Source: Eggerthellaceae bacterium (GTDB lineage: Bacteria > Actinomycetota > Coriobacteriia > Coriobacteriales > Eggerthellaceae). Taken from it: 64,000 nucleotides of DNA. The notes beneath the pieces are model-generated. The model was not told where the DNA came from and made no database searches. It was given only the letters and a program-made list of their open reading frames with translations. Of the stretch, positions 49,876 to 58,661 are shown piece by piece (the stretch's first letter is position 1; each line of letters opens with the position of its first letter). A program made the translations under genes and the position numbers. Where the stretch lies: NCBI GenBank assembly GCA_022644775.1, contig JALCHN010000001.1, forward strand, positions 1 through 64,000. The letters are read 5' to 3'.

Positions 49876-50859
49876 ATGATCTTCTACTTCACGGGAACGG
49901 GCAATTCGTTCGCCGCCGCCCACACCATCGCCGAAATCACCCACGACGAGCTCGTCGACATCGGCGAATCCTACCGCATGGGCCGATTCAGCTTCCGCGT
50001 GGAGCAGGGCGAGACGCTGGGGTTCGTCTTCCCCGTCTACGACCGCGCCGTCCCCCGCATCGTAGCCGACTTCATCGACTGGCTCGCCTTCATCACGCCC
50101 AACGGCAACCCCTTCGTGCCCGGCTACTGCTTCTGCGCGATCACCTGCGGGGAGGCGGTGGGCAACGCGGCCAAGGAGCTCGCCCGCACGCTCAAGGCCG
50201 CCCTCAACATCCGCCTCGACGCCTCGTATTCGATCGAGGACGTCGACAACTGCATCATCAAGCGCTCGCCGGGTTCGCCGGAAGCGCGCCGCATGAAGAA
50301 CCACGCCGCCCACCGGCAGGCCCGGTCGGTGGCCTTTTCGGTGAACGCCAAGCGCATGGGCAGCATGGAGAAGAAGGGCGCCCTGAGCGCGGCCGCCGGC
50401 GCGCTCGCCGCCCTTGGCTCGCGCAAGATCGACATCGCGCCCTTCACCGTCGACCGCACGGCCTGCGTGGGCTGCGGCACCTGCGCGCGCCTGTGCCCCA
50501 CCCGCACCGTGACGATCGAGGACGGGGCCCCGCGCTGGGACGGCGAGCGCTGCACCCTGTGCTTGGCCTGTCTGCAGCGCTGTCCGACCTTCGCGATCGA
50601 CTATGGCGCGCGCACCGCCGACCGCGACCGGTACGTGAACCCCGTCTTCAAGCGCACACCCACCCGCCTGTCGGCGCTTGCCGCGAGCGTGGACATGACC
50701 GTCCCCGACCCCGACGACGTCGTGCGCCAGGGCGAATACGAGGAGCCCGACGTCGACGAACCGAGCGATGCGGCCCTTTCGGCCTTCGCTCTGCCAGCGG
50801 AAGCCGATGCGGGCGAGGGCAAGAAAAAAGCGGCCGAACCCGACCGCTTGGAAGGCTAG
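49876..50859 (+). CDS. EFR1-type flavodoxin-ferredoxin fusion protein
   Basis: Electron-transfer protein of 327 residues. Residues 1-150 are flavodoxin-like with the phosphate loop FTGTGNSFAAAHTI; residues 195-245 hold two 4Fe-4S motifs (CVGCGTCARLCP and CTLCLACLQRCP); an acidic tail follows (DVDEPSDAALSAFALPAEAD). The pattern fits the EFR1 family of anaerobes, whose redox partners are not generally known. Its stop codon shares the bases CTAG with the stop of the convergent Rrf2-type gene. Confidence 0.88.
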   Translation: MIFYFTGTGNSFAAAHTIAEITHDELVDIGESYRMGRFSFRVEQGETLGFVFPVYDRAVPRIVADFIDWLAFITPNGNPFVPGYCFCAITCGEAVGNAAKELARTLKAALNIRLDASYSIEDVDNCIIKRSPGSPEARRMKNHAAHRQARSVAFSVNAKRMGSMEKKGALSAAAGALAALGSRKIDIAPFTVDRTACVGCGTCARLCPTRTVTIEDGAPRWDGERCTLCLACLQRCPTFAIDYGARTADRDRYVNPVFKRTPTRLSALAASVDMTVPDPDDVVRQGEYEEPDVDEPSDAALSAFALPAEADAGEGKKKAAEPDRLEG

Positions 50860-51284
50860 CCCGCTTGCGGGACCCGCACCCGCTTGCGCACCATGTCGTC
50901 GACCGACACGCTGTCGACGTAGCTTTCTATCGTGCGGTCGAGCCCGGTCCAGAAATCGACCGTCTCGCATTCGCCGCGCATGGGGCAGATGCCCGCACCC
51001 TCTTCCAAACAGGCGACGGTGGCCATGCTGCCCTCGCTCGCCCGCAGGATGTCGCCGGCTGTGATGTCGGTCGCCGGCCGCGACAGGCTATAGCCGCCGT
51101 GGGCGCCGCGCGTGCTGCGCAGGACGCCGTAGCGGGTGAGCTGGCCGGCGAGCTGTTCCATATATTTCACCGAAATGCCCGTGCGCTGAGCCGATTCGCG
51201 CAGCGCCACCGGCCCCTCTTCGGCATGTTCGGCAATGTCGATGACCATGCGCAGCGCGTAGCGCCCTTTCGTGGAAATCTTCAT
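50856..51284 (-). CDS. Rrf2-family transcriptional regulator with three cysteines (Fe-S sensor type)
   Basis: A 142-residue DNA-binding protein. MKISTKGRYALRMVIDIAEH and SVKYMEQLAGQLTRYGVLRSTRGAHGGYSL form the winged helix; ACLEEGAGICPMRGEC gives Cys-x7-Cys-x5-Cys, near the IscR/NsrR cluster-binding pattern. So it may sense iron-sulfur status or NO. Two dyads upstream may be its operators. No isc or suf genes lie nearby. Confidence 0.9.
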   Translation of the reverse strand: MKISTKGRYALRMVIDIAEHAEEGPVALRESAQRTGISVKYMEQLAGQLTRYGVLRSTRGAHGGYSLSRPATDITAGDILRASEGSMATVACLEEGAGICPMRGECETVDFWTGLDRTIESYVDSVSVDDMVRKRVRVPQAG

Positions 51285-51341
51285 GCGAGGTCCTTTCGCT
51301 CGTTTTGTTGAAAGTATCGCACAGCTTCGCCTCTACCGGCA

Positions 51342-51389
51342 GGAATTCCCAGTAAATGATTAGGAATTGTAAGTTTCCAGGATGAAACT
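51342..51389. promoter_or_regulatory. Two dyads upstream of the Rrf2 regulator
   Basis: GGAATTCC (51342-51349) with AGGAATT (51362-51368) forms an inverted pair, and AGTTTC-CAGGAT-GAAACT (51372-51389) is a perfect dyad. They lie 58-105 bases upstream of the regulator start, where autoregulatory sites of Rrf2 proteins are usual. Confidence 0.45.
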
Positions 51390-51583
51390 CCTGCGCAGGG
51401 ACGCTGCAAGCGGAGCAGAAAAGCGAAAGAAGCACGTCGCGGCCCCCTGAGGGGCGCTCGCGTGCCGCCCCCGCCCCGCTTCCGCGCCGCGCACGCGCCC
51501 TGCGCGCGCCCCTTCCGCGCGCTTTACGAGGTCGCAATTTCATGGATGTTCCGTCGAAGAGATATGGCTTGCCCTCGAGCGGG

Positions 51584-51589
51584 TACTAT
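51584..51589 (+). promoter_or_regulatory. Candidate -10 box of the GT-C gene (leaderless start)
   Basis: TACTAT ends 7 bases before the ATG at 51596, so the predicted start point is the start codon itself. No Shine-Dalgarno sequence precedes it. Same arrangement as before the glycosyltransferase gene at 18270. Confidence 0.45.
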
Positions 51590-51595
51590 GCATCT

Positions 51596-53224
51596 ATGAC
51601 TTCCAATCGACACCCCGTGCTCTCCGCCCGCTGGTTCCACCTTCTCGTGCTAGCGGTCGGCGCCGTCTACCTTCTTTCCGGCGCCTTCCACGACAACATC
51701 TGGTTCGACGAAAGCTACTCGGTGGCGATCGCCAACTACTCCTTCCCTGAAATCTGGCACATCACTTCAGGCGACGTGCATCCGCCCCTCTACTACTGGG
51801 CCCTGCACGTGATCCACCTCTTCGGCGGCGACGTGACCGCCTACCGCGTCTTCACCGCCTTGGGGTCGGTGGCCATGGCCGCCATCGGCTTCACCCACCT
51901 GCGCCGCGACTTCGGCTGGCGCATCGGCCTGCTCTTCAGCGTGATTGCCCTTTTCACGCCCTACGTGTCCTTCATCGCCATCGAAGTGCGCATGTACGCC
52001 TGGGCGTCGTGCCTGATCATGCTCACCTTCGTCTACGGCCTGCGCATCATCCGCGCCAAGCCCGCGCCCGGCGGCGCGCGCGACGTACCCGTCTCAACCT
52101 GGGTCCTGTTCGCCGTCTGCTCGCTCGCTTCGGCCTACCTGCATTACTTCGCCGTGATGTCGGCCTTCATCATCAACCTCGAGGTGCTCGTCTGCCTGTT
52201 GGCCAGACGGCGCGAGCGCGGCGCCGACCTCAAGGCCTTCGTCATCCAGGCCGCCGCCCAGGTCGCCCTCTACGCGCCCTGGCTCGTGTCCTTCGTCTCC
52301 CAGCTCGGCGTGGTTTCGAACACCTACTGGCTCAATTTCGAATTCCCCGGCACGCTCATCTCGCTCGCGCGCTACCCCTTCATCACGATGCAGATCGACT
52401 TCGCCTGGAAGGGCGATTACGGCATCGTCGCACACATCGCCGTCTGGGTCCTCATCGTCTGCGCGAGCATCCTGCTCGCCGCCCTCGTCTACCAGGTCGT
52501 CAAAGCAATCCGCGCCCACAAGCGCCGCTCGCCACATACGCACGCGCGCAACCCCCTCGCCCGCTTCGGCTCCTGGCTCGTTAGCCCGGCGGTCCTTCCC
52601 GCCTTCCTGGGCATTTCGGTCTACCTGGGCCTGTTCGCCCTTTCGGGTCTCGCGTCCGCGCTCATGCACTCTTTCATGGTCTACTTCCGCTACGTGTTCA
52701 TCGGCATCGGGCCCTTCCTGTTCGGCATCGTCATAATCCTGCGCCGCGTCGATTCGAACACGCTCACCGCTTCTGCCTGCGCCGTGCTCATGAGCATGTC
52801 GCTCGTGGGCCAGGCCCTCATCCTGCAGGACGACTACTCCAGCCAGAACCGCGAGCTCTTCCAGTACATGCAGGCCAACATCGGCGCCGACGACCTCGTG
52901 ATCTCGAGCGACATCGGCATCGAAGGCGTCACGTCCGTCGAGCTGCCCGACATCCCCCAGTACTACATGGAATGGCAGAAGGGCAACTGGGATCTGGCCT
53001 ACTCCTGCTACGAGCCCACGCTGCGCATCGTCCACAGCTGGGAAGAGGTCCTGAACGACTATCACGGCTACTTCTGGGTGCTCGGCCAATCGACCGACGC
53101 CGTGCCCCCGCGCGACGTCGATGACCTCCAGGCCAAAGACGGCATCTCTTTAATCGACACCCAGCAGTTCTACCGCCCCTACGAGCGCGGCTACTACACG
53201 ATCGCCCTCATGTACAAGGAATAG
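51596..53224 (+). CDS. GT-C family membrane glycosyltransferase-like protein
   Basis: A 542-residue membrane protein. The first helix (FHLLVLAVGAVYLLSGAF) is followed by the outside-loop motif DNIWFDESYSVAIANYSF, with the Asp-Glu typical of GT-C/PMT-like enzymes, then GDVHPPLYYWALHVIHLFGG, close to the HPPLYY motif of the ArnT/PMT-type family. About ten helices follow and then a soluble C-terminal domain of about 130 residues outside. Such enzymes transfer sugars from polyprenyl phosphates to surface polymers or proteins; the substrate here is unknown. The start at 51596 fits a leaderless transcript; the ORF-track start would add 18 residues. Confidence 0.85.
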   Translation: MTSNRHPVLSARWFHLLVLAVGAVYLLSGAFHDNIWFDESYSVAIANYSFPEIWHITSGDVHPPLYYWALHVIHLFGGDVTAYRVFTALGSVAMAAIGFTHLRRDFGWRIGLLFSVIALFTPYVSFIAIEVRMYAWASCLIMLTFVYGLRIIRAKPAPGGARDVPVSTWVLFAVCSLASAYLHYFAVMSAFIINLEVLVCLLARRRERGADLKAFVIQAAAQVALYAPWLVSFVSQLGVVSNTYWLNFEFPGTLISLARYPFITMQIDFAWKGDYGIVAHIAVWVLIVCASILLAALVYQVVKAIRAHKRRSPHTHARNPLARFGSWLVSPAVLPAFLGISVYLGLFALSGLASALMHSFMVYFRYVFIGIGPFLFGIVIILRRVDSNTLTASACAVLMSMSLVGQALILQDDYSSQNRELFQYMQANIGADDLVISSDIGIEGVTSVELPDIPQYYMEWQKGNWDLAYSCYEPTLRIVHSWEEVLNDYHGYFWVLGQSTDAVPPRDVDDLQAKDGISLIDTQQFYRPYERGYYTIALMYKE

Positions 53225-53382
53225 GAAGCGCTCAGCACTAAACAGAAACCCGAGCCCATCTGGTCGGATTTCTCGGTTACCTGAACCACCAGACGGGCGT
53301 TTGAACAGGGCACGAAGCACCATGGACCGTGAGCGCCGTCTGCGCCTTGCGGCTCATGCGATTTCATTAATCATTTATTAGT
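53225..53382. other. Non-coding stretch after the GT-C gene
   Basis: About 160 bases without a gene. Base composition changes from GC-rich to AT-rich near 53360, where the regulatory region of the exported rubrerythrin begins. No clear terminator hairpin for the GT-C gene was found. Confidence 0.45.
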
Positions 53383-53401
53383 AAAGATTATCATTATTGC
53401 A
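53383..53401. promoter_or_regulatory. Fur/PerR-like box before the exported rubrerythrin
   Basis: AAAGATTATCATTATTGCA contains GATTATCATTAT, which matches 11 of 12 bases of GATAATCATTAT in the E. coli Fur consensus. It lies about 25 bases upstream of a TAGAAT -10 box (53425-53430). Control by a Fur-family iron or peroxide sensor is inference. Confidence 0.5.
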
Positions 53402-53424
53402 GGATTTTTCCTCCCCCACCAGAA

Positions 53425-53430
53425 TAGAAT
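53425..53430 (+). promoter_or_regulatory. Candidate -10 box of the exported rubrerythrin gene
   Basis: TAGAAT in an AT-rich stretch downstream of the Fur-like box. Start point near 53437 would give a leader of about 105 bases that contains three hairpins. Confidence 0.45.
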
Positions 53431-53440
53431 ATTTCTCCTT

Positions 53441-53521
53441 ATTGATATAGCTTATCAATAGCGATAGTGAGGAGGCTATCGCATCGCAGACGGCGTTCGA
53501 TCTCTGCAGCATCGAACGCCG
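53441..53521 (+). promoter_or_regulatory. Three consecutive perfect hairpins in the leader of the rubrerythrin gene
   Basis: ATTGATA-5-TATCAAT (53441-53459), GCGATAG-8-CTATCGC (53461-53482) and CGGCGTTCGAT-9-ATCGAACGCCG (53491-53521) follow each other. The last ends 8 bases before the GAGGAGGAG ribosome site. None carries a T-run, so they are not plain terminators. I recognise no known riboswitch family. Confidence 0.6.
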
Positions 53522-53541
53522 CAGACACATGAGGAGGAGTC

Positions 53542-54312
53542 ATGTCCGAACTTTCACGCCGCGACTTCATGAAAGGTGCCGTCGTAGGCACCGCCGCCAT
53601 TTCAGCTGCCGGTCTCTTTGCCGGATGCGCACCGAAGTCGTCCGCATCATCGAGCTCTTCGACAGGCAGCTCGAGCAGCGCGACGACGAGCACCGCTTCG
53701 TACGTGCTCGACCCGAAAACCATGCCCGATGCAAGCACCGGGCACAACTTCGACGTCGCCCCTGAAAGCAAAACGACGGTCGGCACCACACTTGAGAACC
53801 TGAAGTCGGCCATCGTTGGCGAAACAGCGGCTACGACCAAGTACGCCACCTGGGCACAGGCCGCTGAAAAGGAAGGCTTCCCCGAGCTCAAACGCCTGTT
53901 CTCCTGCACGTCCGACGCCGAGAAGATTCATATCGAGCTTGAATACGCCCTGGCCAGCAAGCTGGACCCCAGCTATCAGAAGCCGGCAATCCCCGAAGTG
54001 CCCACGTACACGAGCGGCACCAACCTCATCGAGGCAGCCAACGGCGAGATTTACGAAACGTCGGATATGTATCCTTCGTTCATCAAGGCCGCACAAGCCG
54101 AAGGAAACAGCGAAGCCGTGCAGATATTCACGCGTGCCAAGCTAGCTGAAGCCTATCATGCCGAACGATATCTGAACGCCTACTCCATGATCGATACGCC
54201 GAGCGACGAGACCTACTATCTCTGCCCCGTGTGCGGCTACATTCACAAGGGCGAGGACTTCACGGCGTGCCCCATTTGCCTGACCCCCAAGGCTTCTTTC
54301 AAGGCCTACTAG
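53542..54312 (+). CDS. Tat-exported lipoprotein rubrerythrin
   Basis: A 256-residue protein. The N-terminus is a twin-arginine signal (LSRRDFMKGAVVGTAAISAA) ending in a lipobox (LFAGC), then a Ser-rich linker, a ferritin-like four-helix domain (NLKSAIVGETAATTKYATWA, EKIHIELEYALA, AEAYHAERYLNAYS give the Glu and His diiron ligands) and a C-terminal rubredoxin-like domain (CPVCGYIHKG...CPICL). Rubrerythrins reduce peroxide in anaerobes, usually in the cytoplasm; here the protein should fold inside with its metals and sit outside, lipid-anchored. Strong ribosome site GAGGAGGAG. Preceded by a Fur-like box and three hairpins, followed by a terminator; monocistronic. Confidence 0.9.
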   Translation: MSELSRRDFMKGAVVGTAAISAAGLFAGCAPKSSASSSSSTGSSSSATTSTASYVLDPKTMPDASTGHNFDVAPESKTTVGTTLENLKSAIVGETAATTKYATWAQAAEKEGFPELKRLFSCTSDAEKIHIELEYALASKLDPSYQKPAIPEVPTYTSGTNLIEAANGEIYETSDMYPSFIKAAQAEGNSEAVQIFTRAKLAEAYHAERYLNAYSMIDTPSDETYYLCPVCGYIHKGEDFTACPICLTPKASFKAY

Positions 54313-54349
54313 AATCCTCTTCCCCCACCGATCCTTTCCTTCCTTGTCG

Positions 54350-54390
54350 GAACGGCCGCGCACTCATCTGAGAGCGCGGCCGTTCTCTTT
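54350..54390 (+). terminator. Terminator of the exported rubrerythrin gene
   Basis: Perfect 12 bp stem GAACGGCCGCGC / GCGCGGCCGTTC with a 12-base loop and a TCTTT tail. Confidence 0.8.
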
Positions 54391-54447
54391 GTCTGAAAGC
54401 GCGGAGGCTGCCTGCTTGCTTGCAGCTTCCCGAAAGCGCGGGAGCGA

Positions 54448-56574
54448 TTACTTGCGCTTGCGCCTGCCGAAGTCACTTCCCTTGCGAGCGCTCTTGCGCA
54501 GATCGGCGAGCGCGCTTTCCTCGGTCGACCCTTCCACCTGGGCGCGGAGCTTGACCACCTGGTCGCGCAGGGCGGCGGCGCGTTCGAAGTCCATGTCGGC
54601 CGACGCCTGGCGCATCTCCTCTTCCATCGAGGCCACCACGCGGTTCACTTCCGAACGCGACAGGTTCGCGAGCTCCCGGTTCACGTCCTCGGCCGAACGG
54701 TCGCCGGCATCCTGCTGCACGTAGTCGAGGATGTCGTTGACGTCCTTCTTGATCGTCTTCGGCACGATCCCGTGCTCTTCGTTGTAGGCCATCTGGATGC
54801 TGCGGCGGCGCTCGGTTTCGGTGATAGCCAGGTCCATCGAATCGGTGCGCTTGTCGGCGTACATGATCACCTGGCCGTGCGCGTTGCGGGCCGCGCGGCC
54901 GATCGTCTGGATGAGCGAGCGGTAGTTGCGCAGGAAGCCTTCCTTGTCGGCATCGAGGATCGCCACCAGGCTCACCTCGGGAAGGTCGAGCCCCTCGCGC
55001 AGCAGGTTGATGCCCACGAGCACGTCGAACTTGCCCAGGCGCAGGTCGCGCAGGATGTCAACGCGGTCGAGCGTGGCGATGTCGGAATGCATGTAGTTGG
55101 CCCGGATGCCCTCGTCGAGCAGGTGGTCGGTGAGGTCTTCGGCCATCTTCTTGGTAAGGGTGGTGATCAACGTGCGCTCGTGGCGCTCGGCCCGCATGCG
55201 CGCCTCGTCGATGATGTCGTCGATCTGGCTGGCCGTGGGACGGACGATGATTTCAGGGTCGAGCAGGCCCGTGGGGCGGATGATCTGCTCGACGCGGTTC
55301 TCGCTCACGCGCTTCTCGTAGTCGCCCGGCGTGGCGCTCACGTAGACGAACTGGGGGATGCGCTCCTCGAACTCGTCAAAGCGCAGGGGCCGGTTGTCCA
55401 GGCAGCTGGGCAGGCGGAAGCCGTGCTCGGCCAGCGTCACCTTGCGGCTGCGGTCGCCTTCGTGCATGCCGCGCACCTGCGGCACCGTCACGTGGCTCTC
55501 GTCGATCATGCAGACGAAGTCTTTGGGGAAGTAGTCGAGCAGGGTGTAGGGCGGTTCGCCGGGGGCGCGCCCATCGAGGTGGCGGCTGTAGTTTTCGATG
55601 CCGCTGCAGAAGCCCATGGTCTCCATCATTTCCAAATCGTAGGACACGCGCATCTCGAGGCGCTCGGCCTCGAGCAGTTTGCCCTCTTCCTTGAACTGGG
55701 CCAGGCGCTCGCGCAGCTCCTCGCGGATCGTCTTGATCGCGTGGTCCATCTTGGGCTTGGCCGTCACGTAATGGGACGCCGGCCAGATGGGCAAGGCCTC
55801 GTATTCGTTGACCACGTGGCCGGTGACGTTGTCGACTTCGGTGATCGATTCGATTTCGTCGCCGAAGAACTCCACCCGCACCGGGTTGTCGGCGTAGGGC
55901 GGGAAGACGTCGAGCGCGTCGCCGCGCACACGGAAAGTGCCGCGCGTCATCTCGTAGTCGTTGCGGTCGTACTGGATGTCGATGAGCTCGCGGATCACGT
56001 CGTCGCGCTCGGCGGGCTTGCCCTTGTCCAAGAACACCGCCATGCCCGCGTAGTCCATGGGGCTGCCGATACCGTAGATGCAGCTCACCGAAGCCACCAC
56101 GATCACGTCGCGGCGCGAAAGCAGGGCGCTCGTGGCCGCATGGCGCAGCTTCTCGACCTCTTCGTTGATCGAGGCGTCCTTTTCGATGAAGGTGTCGGTC
56201 TGGGGCACGTAGGCTTCGGGCTGGTAGTAGTCGTAGTAGGACACGAAGTAGACCACGGCGTTGTCGGGGAAGAACTCGCGCAGCTCGGCGGCCACCTGGG
56301 CCGCGAGCGTTTTATTGGGCTCGAGCACGAGGGTGGGCCGCTGCACGGCCTCGATCGTCTTCGCCATCGTGAAGGTCTTGCCCGACCCGGTCACGCCCAG
56401 AAGCGTCTGGTAGCGCAGGCCCTCTTCGATCCCGTGCGCCAGGCTCGCGATCGCCTGGGGCTGGTCGCCGGTGGGCTCGAAGGGCGCGACCACCTTGAAG
56501 GGCTGCGAGGACAGGCGCACTTCGGGCAGCTTGCCCTCCATTTCTGCCCCGTCGATATTCGAAAGATGCGGCAT
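54448..56574 (-). CDS. uvrB: Excinuclease ABC subunit B
   Basis: DNA-damage verification helicase of nucleotide excision repair, 708 residues. [20 protein letters not shown] (Walker A), [20 protein letters not shown] (beta-hairpin region), [48 protein letters not shown] and a C-terminal UVR domain ([20 protein letters not shown]) are all present. Start at 56574 after GAGGAGG. coaE lies upstream on the same strand with 100 bases between. Confidence 0.97.
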   Translation of the reverse strand: MPHLSNIDGAEMEGKLPEVRLSSQPFKVVAPFEPTGDQPQAIASLAHGIEEGLRYQTLLGVTGSGKTFTMAKTIEAVQRPTLVLEPNKTLAAQVAAELREFFPDNAVVYFVSYYDYYQPEAYVPQTDTFIEKDASINEEVEKLRHAATSALLSRRDVIVVASVSCIYGIGSPMDYAGMAVFLDKGKPAERDDVIRELIDIQYDRNDYEMTRGTFRVRGDALDVFPPYADNPVRVEFFGDEIESITEVDNVTGHVVNEYEALPIWPASHYVTAKPKMDHAIKTIREELRERLAQFKEEGKLLEAERLEMRVSYDLEMMETMGFCSGIENYSRHLDGRAPGEPPYTLLDYFPKDFVCMIDESHVTVPQVRGMHEGDRSRKVTLAEHGFRLPSCLDNRPLRFDEFEERIPQFVYVSATPGDYEKRVSENRVEQIIRPTGLLDPEIIVRPTASQIDDIIDEARMRAERHERTLITTLTKKMAEDLTDHLLDEGIRANYMHSDIATLDRVDILRDLRLGKFDVLVGINLLREGLDLPEVSLVAILDADKEGFLRNYRSLIQTIGRAARNAHGQVIMYADKRTDSMDLAITETERRRSIQMAYNEEHGIVPKTIKKDVNDILDYVQQDAGDRSAEDVNRELANLSRSEVNRVVASMEEEMRQASADMDFERAAALRDQVVKLRAQVEGSTEESALADLRKSARKGSDFGRRKRK

Positions 56575-56673
56575 AGGTGCCTCCTCGTGGCTCTCACCGC
56601 AGAAGCGGTCCCCATGGGCGCGACGGCGAGCCGGCATCCATGGGGACCGCCCCAAAGGTCGTGTGAAGGCGCG

Positions 56674-57279
56674 CTAGCGCTTCGAGATCTGGTCCCAGAC
56701 CTCGTCGACGCGGGCGCGCAGGTCGTCGATCGACCCCTTGTTGGAGATGATGTAGTCGCTCCACAGGGCGCGCTGTTCGTCGGACACCTGGCGCTTGATG
56801 CGGTTGCGGACGTCCTTTTCGGAAAAGCCCTTGGCCACCGCGCGCTCGATGCGCAGGCGCGTGGGAGCCGTGACGCAGACGACGCCGTCGTCGCCGCGGA
56901 AGAGCGGGGCAAAGGTGCCGTCGGGGCCGTCGTAGGCGGAAATCTCGACGAAGGAGACCTCGCAACCCGCGCGCTCGAGCGCCTCGAGGCGGTCTTCGGC
57001 CACCTTGAGCAGGCGGGGCTGGGTGATCTGGTTGAGCTTGACCGTGGCGCTCGGAGTGGCGAAGGCCTTAGCCGCGAGCTTCTTGTGGTCGACCTCCCCG
57101 TTTTCGTCGAGGATGTCGGAGCCGAAGGTTTCGGCCAGCATGCTGATCACTTCGGGTTTCAGGAGCACTTCATGGCCGCAGTCGTCGAGATCGACGCACT
57201 TCGCCCCATGCTCTTGCAGCATCCGCGAGACGGTGGATTTCCCCGAACCGATTCCGCCGATGAGCACACAACGTTTCAT
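56674..57279 (-). CDS. coaE: Dephospho-CoA kinase
   Basis: Last step of coenzyme A synthesis, phosphorylating dephospho-CoA. 201 residues; P-loop IGGIGSGKSTVSRMLQEHGA and DLDDCGHEVL near the N-terminus, and the CoA-domain pattern with ITQPRL and FVEISA. Start at 57279 after AGGGGGG; the longer ORF-track start is not used. Shared order with uvrB suggests one transcript. Confidence 0.95.
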   Translation of the reverse strand: MKRCVLIGGIGSGKSTVSRMLQEHGAKCVDLDDCGHEVLLKPEVISMLAETFGSDILDENGEVDHKKLAAKAFATPSATVKLNQITQPRLLKVAEDRLEALERAGCEVSFVEISAYDGPDGTFAPLFRGDDGVVCVTAPTRLRIERAVAKGFSEKDVRNRIKRQVSDEQRALWSDYIISNKGSIDDLRARVDEVWDQISKR

Positions 57280-57489
57280 ACGTACCCCCCTTGCAAGCGC
57301 TGCGCCCTGCGCGCGCCGACTCGAACCCTCCTTGTGGAACGCTTTCCATCCTATCACGCGCGCGCCCGCCTGCGCGCGCCGGGCAGCATCGGTTCGGTAA
57401 CCGTACAGAGCCCGCCCCTTTGCCCAACCGGAGCGCGGCGCGCACGCACCCCGCAGCGACTTTGCCCGATCTTTTCGCTCGCGGGGAAT

Positions 57490-57505
57490 GTCACAGCCGC
57501 GTCAC
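57490..57505 (+). promoter_or_regulatory. Possible Pho box before pstS (GTCAC direct repeats, 11 bp period)
   Basis: GTCAC at 57490-57494 and 57501-57505: direct repeats at one DNA-turn spacing, the arrangement of PhoP sites before phosphate genes in actinobacteria (GTTCACC repeats, 11 bp). The match to that consensus is partial and the site is about 100 bases before the likely -10. Confidence 0.4.
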
Positions 57506-57608
57506 GAACGGGCAAAGGCATTTCGGCGCCGTGCGCCGCATGTGGGCCCGAATTCAAAATCAGGGCAATATCTGGCCGTCGCGTCGCGCGACCGGCGTGC
57601 GGCCACCC

Positions 57609-57614
57609 TATGAT
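57609..57614 (+). promoter_or_regulatory. Candidate -10 box of the pst operon
   Basis: TATGAT about 53 bases before the pstS start; no clear -35, as expected for a promoter that needs an activator. Confidence 0.4.
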
Positions 57615-57666
57615 GCCGTGCTGATGGGCCTTATCGGGGCACCACGTAGATCGAGAGGATTAAGGT

Positions 57667-58632
57667 ATGTCAAATCGCATCGAAGGCAAGCAGTTCTCGC
57701 GCCGTTCGTTCTTGGGTCTGATGGGCGTCGCCGGCGTCACCGCGCTCAGCATGGGCCTCACCGGCTGCGGATCGAGCTCCCAGAGCTCCTCGAGCTCTAG
57801 CTCGTCCACCTCGTCGATCGCCAGCTCGAAGACGCTCTCCGGCAGCATCACCGCCGTGGGATCGACCGCCCTGCAGCCCCTCGTCGAAGCTGCGGCCGAA
57901 CAGTTCATGCAGCAGAACCCGGGCGTGCAGATCACCGTCCAGGGCGGCGGCTCGGGCCAGGGCATCACGCAGATCGCCCAGGGCGCCGTGCAGATCGGCG
58001 ATTCCGACGTCTTCGCCGAAAGCAAGCTCTCCGACGCGAGCGACCTGGCCAAGATCAAGGATAACCAGGTGTGCGTCGTGGGCATGGGCCCGGTCGCCCA
58101 CAAGGACTGCGGCGTGACCAACCTGAGCATGGAGCAGCTGCAGGGCATCTTCACCGGCAAGATCACCAACTGGAGCGAAGTGGGTGGCGCCGACCAGGCC
58201 ATCGTCGTCCTCAACCGCGCTTCAGGCTCCGGCACCCGCGCCACCTTCGAAGACGCCGTCCTGAAGGGCGTCGACGTTCCCGAAACCTTCAAGCCGCAGG
58301 AGCAGGATTCTTCGGGCACCGTCGCCAAGATGGTCAAGGAGACCCCGGGCACCATTTCCTACCTGGCCTTCTCCTACTTCGACGACAACATGGTCGCCCT
58401 TTCGGTCGACAACGCCGAACCGAAGGAAGCCAACGTCGAAACCAACGACTGGAAGATCTGGGCCTACGAGCACATGTACACCGCCGCCAGCCCCGACGAG
58501 ACCACCCAGGCCTTCATCGACTACATGATGGGCGACGACGTTCAGGGCAGCCTGGTCGAGCAGACCGGCTACATCCCCGTGACCGGCATGAAGGTCGCCC
58601 GCGACAAAGACGGCAACGTGAGCAACAAATAG
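57667..58632 (+). CDS. pstS: Phosphate-binding lipoprotein PstS with Tat-type signal
   Basis: High-affinity phosphate receptor outside the membrane, 321 residues. N-terminus QFSRRSFLGLMGVAGVTALS is a twin-arginine signal ending in the lipobox LTGC, followed by a Ser-rich linker. The binding domain has ITAVGSTALQPLVEAAAEQF, GGGSGQGITQIAQGAVQIGD (phosphate loops) and NRASGSGTRATFED. Most PstS proteins use the Sec signal; a Tat signal is less usual. First gene of pstSCAB. Confidence 0.95.
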   Translation: MSNRIEGKQFSRRSFLGLMGVAGVTALSMGLTGCGSSSQSSSSSSSSTSSIASSKTLSGSITAVGSTALQPLVEAAAEQFMQQNPGVQITVQGGGSGQGITQIAQGAVQIGDSDVFAESKLSDASDLAKIKDNQVCVVGMGPVAHKDCGVTNLSMEQLQGIFTGKITNWSEVGGADQAIVVLNRASGSGTRATFEDAVLKGVDVPETFKPQEQDSSGTVAKMVKETPGTISYLAFSYFDDNMVALSVDNAEPKEANVETNDWKIWAYEHMYTAASPDETTQAFIDYMMGDDVQGSLVEQTGYIPVTGMKVARDKDGNVSNK

Positions 58633-58661
58633 CGCAAACCCCTGGTATCTGAAGGAGAACG

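Larger units (their letters stand above)
51285..51595. other. Divergent intergenic region between Rrf2 regulator and GT-C protein
   Basis: About 310 bases. The left part is AT-richer and holds two dyads (51342-51389). The right part is GC-rich up to a TACTAT box before the GT-C gene. ORFs crossing it are not credible. Confidence 0.5.
57280..57666. other. Divergent regulatory region between coaE and pstS
   Basis: About 390 bases without a gene. It holds a small dyad CGGTT-CGGT-AACCG (57390-57403), two GTCAC repeats 11 bp apart (57490-57505) and a TATGAT box (57609-57614). Promoters of both genes must lie here. Confidence 0.5.

Noticed and set aside
53441-53459. ATTGATA/TATCAAT as a regulator operator rather than RNA hairpin
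   Set aside because: Possible, but it lies downstream of the best -10 box and is followed directly by two further stems, so an RNA reading was preferred.
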